DNA of 64,000 nucleotides from JABDQW01 sp942492025 (GTDB taxonomy: Bacteria; Pseudomonadota; Gammaproteobacteria; SZUA-229), in contig CALODJ010000006.1 in NCBI GenBank assembly GCA_942492025.1, forward strand, positions 372,001-436,000. Direction: 5' to 3'. This document shows, piece by piece, positions 61,935 to 64,000 of this stretch. The first letter of the stretch is position 1, and the number at the start of each line of letters is the position of its first letter. The notes beneath the pieces were generated by a model. The model was not told where the DNA came from. It did not search any database and saw nothing but the letters and a program-made list of their open reading frames with translations. The position numbers and the translations under genes were made by a program.

Positions 61935-63188
61935 GGCCGTCGCTATCAGCGCAGGCTCCACAACAAGGCCGGTATCCCGTTGCGCCAGCACTGACGTCAC
62001 CTTGTCGAATACCGCGTCAACGCTGATTGCCTGCATGCACAGATTATTCGTGCACGTCGTCACCCGCTGATTGAATGCGTTGACGCAAGGGCTGCACGCG
62101 AGTCCGGCCCACATCAGGTGGCTCCGTTCAGAACGTGCGCCGAAAAACGCCGGGCTTTCGGGTCCAAACAGGGTAACAGCATCGATGGAAGTGGTCGTGG
62201 CATAGTGCGCCGGACCGCTGTCATTGGTCACCATGATGTCGGACAGACCATACAATGTGAACAGTTCCTTGAGTGTAGTAAGCCCGGCCACGCTCTTGCA
62301 GCGATCCGAAGCCACTTTACTGGCCAGCGCTTCTGCATGCGCCAGTTCGTCCGCTGCCCCGGTCAACGCAATGCGGAGATTTTTGTCATGGTCGAGAAGC
62401 CGTTTCGCAAGCTCAATGTAGCGTTCATCAGACCAGCGCCTGATCGGCAACAGGTCACCTGCATTTGCATTCAGAAGCACTAGCCGGGAAGGCAGCTTGC
62501 CGTCAAAGCGCTGGCTAAGCATCGAGCGCACGTTCACAATATCGTCCGGATCCGGATAGAATTGTGCACCATCCAGGCTTTCAGGTGGCACAAAATCCAG
62601 GCTTGGTAACTGGTCCGGACTCACCCTGGTGGTATCGATCAGCATGAGGTAGGTCTGGCTGGCGTGAAGACGAATATTGTAAGCCACTTTGTGCGTCATC
62701 AGGTCGCCCCGGTAACCTGCTTCGCCTGCAAAGGAGTGAAAGCCTATGCGCCTGCTTGCGCCACTCAGATAGGCTAAGGCTGCAGAAAACCGGGAGAAGA
62801 ATTCAAAATCGACCGCGGTATCGACGCGTTCGCGCCGCAGCATAAGAATCGCACGCAGGGTATCGAAAGCAACCGAAAACAGGCTGCTGCTGCGAATAGC
62901 GACCACATTTTCAGCCGGTATGATATCGAGCAAATCCAGAATCGGCCGATTTTGCGCAAATACAGCGAAATACACATTTTCTCGCCCTACCAGTTCCACC
63001 GCTCGTTCTATCGCGGGTGCAGCGACAACCGTTGCGCCCTGCTCCACCAGTTTTATGATGACGATCCGTTTGGGCTTGTTGTCGGGTATGCTGCGAAACA
63101 GGTCACCCACCCTTCGAATCAGTGTCAGCCCAAAAGACATCGGGACTCCGACCCAGCGATCCAGTATGCGCATGCTCTGTACTTGCAT
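61932..63188 (-). CDS. GT9 (heptosyltransferase-type) glycosyltransferase
   Basis: 418 residues. Two Rossmann-like domains: the N-terminal half RIVIIKLVEQGATVVAAPAI, FAVFAQNRPILDLLDII; the C-terminal half NANAGDLLPIRRWSDERYIELAKRLL and the GT9 signature MVTNDSGPAHYATTTSIDAVTLFGPESPAFFG. A Cys-rich segment follows (ACSPCVNAFNQRVTTCTNNLC), seen in some GT9 enzymes. GT9 transferases add heptose or similar sugars to lipopolysaccharide core. AGAGAG precedes the ATG. The stop codon TAG is formed by the MITE end at 61932-61934, so the native C-terminus may have been altered. Confidence 0.88.
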   Translation of the reverse strand: MQVQSMRILDRWVGVPMSFGLTLIRRVGDLFRSIPDNKPKRIVIIKLVEQGATVVAAPAIERAVELVGRENVYFAVFAQNRPILDLLDIIPAENVVAIRSSSLFSVAFDTLRAILMLRRERVDTAVDFEFFSRFSAALAYLSGASRRIGFHSFAGEAGYRGDLMTHKVAYNIRLHASQTYLMLIDTTRVSPDQLPSLDFVPPESLDGAQFYPDPDDIVNVRSMLSQRFDGKLPSRLVLLNANAGDLLPIRRWSDERYIELAKRLLDHDKNLRIALTGAADELAHAEALASKVASDRCKSVAGLTTLKELFTLYGLSDIMVTNDSGPAHYATTTSIDAVTLFGPESPAFFGARSERSHLMWAGLACSPCVNAFNQRVTTCTNNLCMQAISVDAVFDKVTSVLAQRDTGLVVEPALIATA

Positions 63189-63398
63189 TATTTTGCTCTC
63201 TAAGTATATGTTTTTTATATCTATTCAGTTATAGGGTCAGAATTGTACTCGATCTACAGGGCGAGAACCATCCTCCATAGGTCTCATATTCGGGCAGGCC
63301 CCGCCTGTCATTGAATACAAGAACCCTCACATCCAGGATGGCAGAGTCGCAGCTCAAGCTGCCGACGATTCCTTGAAAAAATGGAGTATCATGATTCC

Positions 63399-64000
63399 AT
63401 GTCTTCGTTTCATTTTCACCCGGCTGTCGCGGAATGGTTCAACGCGCATTTTGGCGCGCCTTCCGAGGTCCAGGCCCAGGCCTGGCCGGCCATACAGGCT
63501 GGGCAGAACACCTTGATTGCGGCGCCCACCGGTTCCGGTAAGACACTGGCCGCTTTTATGGCTGCGATCGATCAGCTAATACACGATGGCCTGAACTTTC
63601 CGTTGGCCGATGAAACCTACGTGCTGTATGTGTCGCCGTTGAAGGCCCTGTCCAACGACATCCATAAAAACCTAGAATTGCCGCTGAACGGTATCCGCGA
63701 TGCCTTGCTGGAAAACGGTTTTGCCGATGTGCCGATTCGTGCACAGGTCCGAACCGGTGACACCACGCAGGCGGAACGCGCGATGATGAAGCGTCATCCA
63801 CCGCATATCCTGGTGACCACACCGGAGTCGTTGTTTATTCTGCTGACGTCGGATTCCGGCCGCGACATGTTGAAGACCGTGCGCAGCGTGATCGTGGATG
63901 AGATTCATGCACTGGCCGGTAACAAGCGCGGTGCCCATCTGAGCTTGAGCCTGGAGCGATTGAACCAGCTGTGTGAGCGGCCACCGGTGCGTATCGGCAT
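63399..64000 (+). CDS. lhr: Lhr-type ATP-dependent DNA/RNA helicase, N-terminal part (runs off the window)
   Basis: The frame is open to the right edge. Helicase superfamily 2 motifs are seen: Q-type SEVQAQAWPAIQAGQNTLI, Walker A AAPTGSGKTLAAF, motif Ia YVSPLKALSNDIHKNL, motif Ib TTPESLFILL and motif II DEIHAL, followed by GAHLSLSLERL, which is characteristic of Lhr (large helicase-related) proteins. The role is nucleic-acid unwinding and repair. Start ATG at 63399 is chosen; an in-frame ATG at 63381 is possible, with GGAG located between the two. Upstream gap 63189-63398 shows nothing recognised. Confidence 0.88.
   Translation, partial: MSSFHFHPAVAEWFNAHFGAPSEVQAQAWPAIQAGQNTLIAAPTGSGKTLAAFMAAIDQLIHDGLNFPLADETYVLYVSPLKALSNDIHKNLELPLNGIRDALLENGFADVPIRAQVRTGDTTQAERAMMKRHPPHILVTTPESLFILLTSDSGRDMLKTVRSVIVDEIHALAGNKRGAHLSLSLERLNQLCERPPVRIG

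Overview
The window reads as chromosomal DNA of an environmental gammaproteobacterium with middling GC. The support is the set of families present: VPxPA-type PEP-CTERM proteins, an inactive-transglutaminase/ATP-grasp operon, TrkAH, a Cus/Czc-type RND operon, class I-like PPK2, SulP and an Lhr-type helicase. Genus cannot be fixed from the sequence. No rRNA, tRNA or CRISPR array was seen.

Layout. 1-5.8 kb: a nucleoside-transporter fragment, a secreted serine hydrolase, a small Cys-rich secreted protein, a five-heme cytochrome c with C-terminal Ig-like repeats, and a LuxR-type regulator with a degenerate receiver. 6-22 kb is a repeat-rich accessory region. It holds three paralogous VPxPA-CTERM genes that share about 450 bp of upstream DNA and the same terminator, a repeat-built VCBS lipoprotein, two near-identical REP-associated transposase (RAYT) cassettes bounded by short repeat arrays, an OmpA-like protein, two decayed IS66 copies, and a MITE-like element. 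One MITE copy carries an IS66 insertion, and together they cut a small secreted-protein gene. 22-28 kb: an RND heavy-metal efflux operon (outer membrane factor, adaptor, pump, DUF3240). 28-34 kb: a selenoneine-type cluster: SenB divergent from SenA, then a selenophosphate synthetase fused to an FAD/NAD oxidoreductase, followed by a ModA-like binding protein. 34-50 kb: PPK2, a membrane microprotein with XpaC-like and TelA genes, RNA-binding and cold-shock genes, an M14-like deacylase, a TVP38-flavoprotein fusion, the protease / inactive transglutaminase / ATP-grasp trio, and trkA-trkH. 50-64 kb: a SulP transporter, an IS110-type element, an Asp/His-rich cytochrome, an envelope-glycan gene group (GT39, DprE1-like oxidase, DegT aminotransferase, flippase-like protein, class I aminotransferase, GT9), and the start of an lhr-like helicase gene.

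How it fits together. The clearest pathway is selenoneine synthesis: selenophosphate is made by the SelD-type fusion, a selenosugar by SenB, and the C-Se bond to hercynine by SenA. Hercynine must come from an EgtD outside the window. The clearest unexplained structure is the 6-22 kb block, where surface or secreted protein genes, conserved regulatory DNA and small mobile elements have been duplicated and trimmed together.
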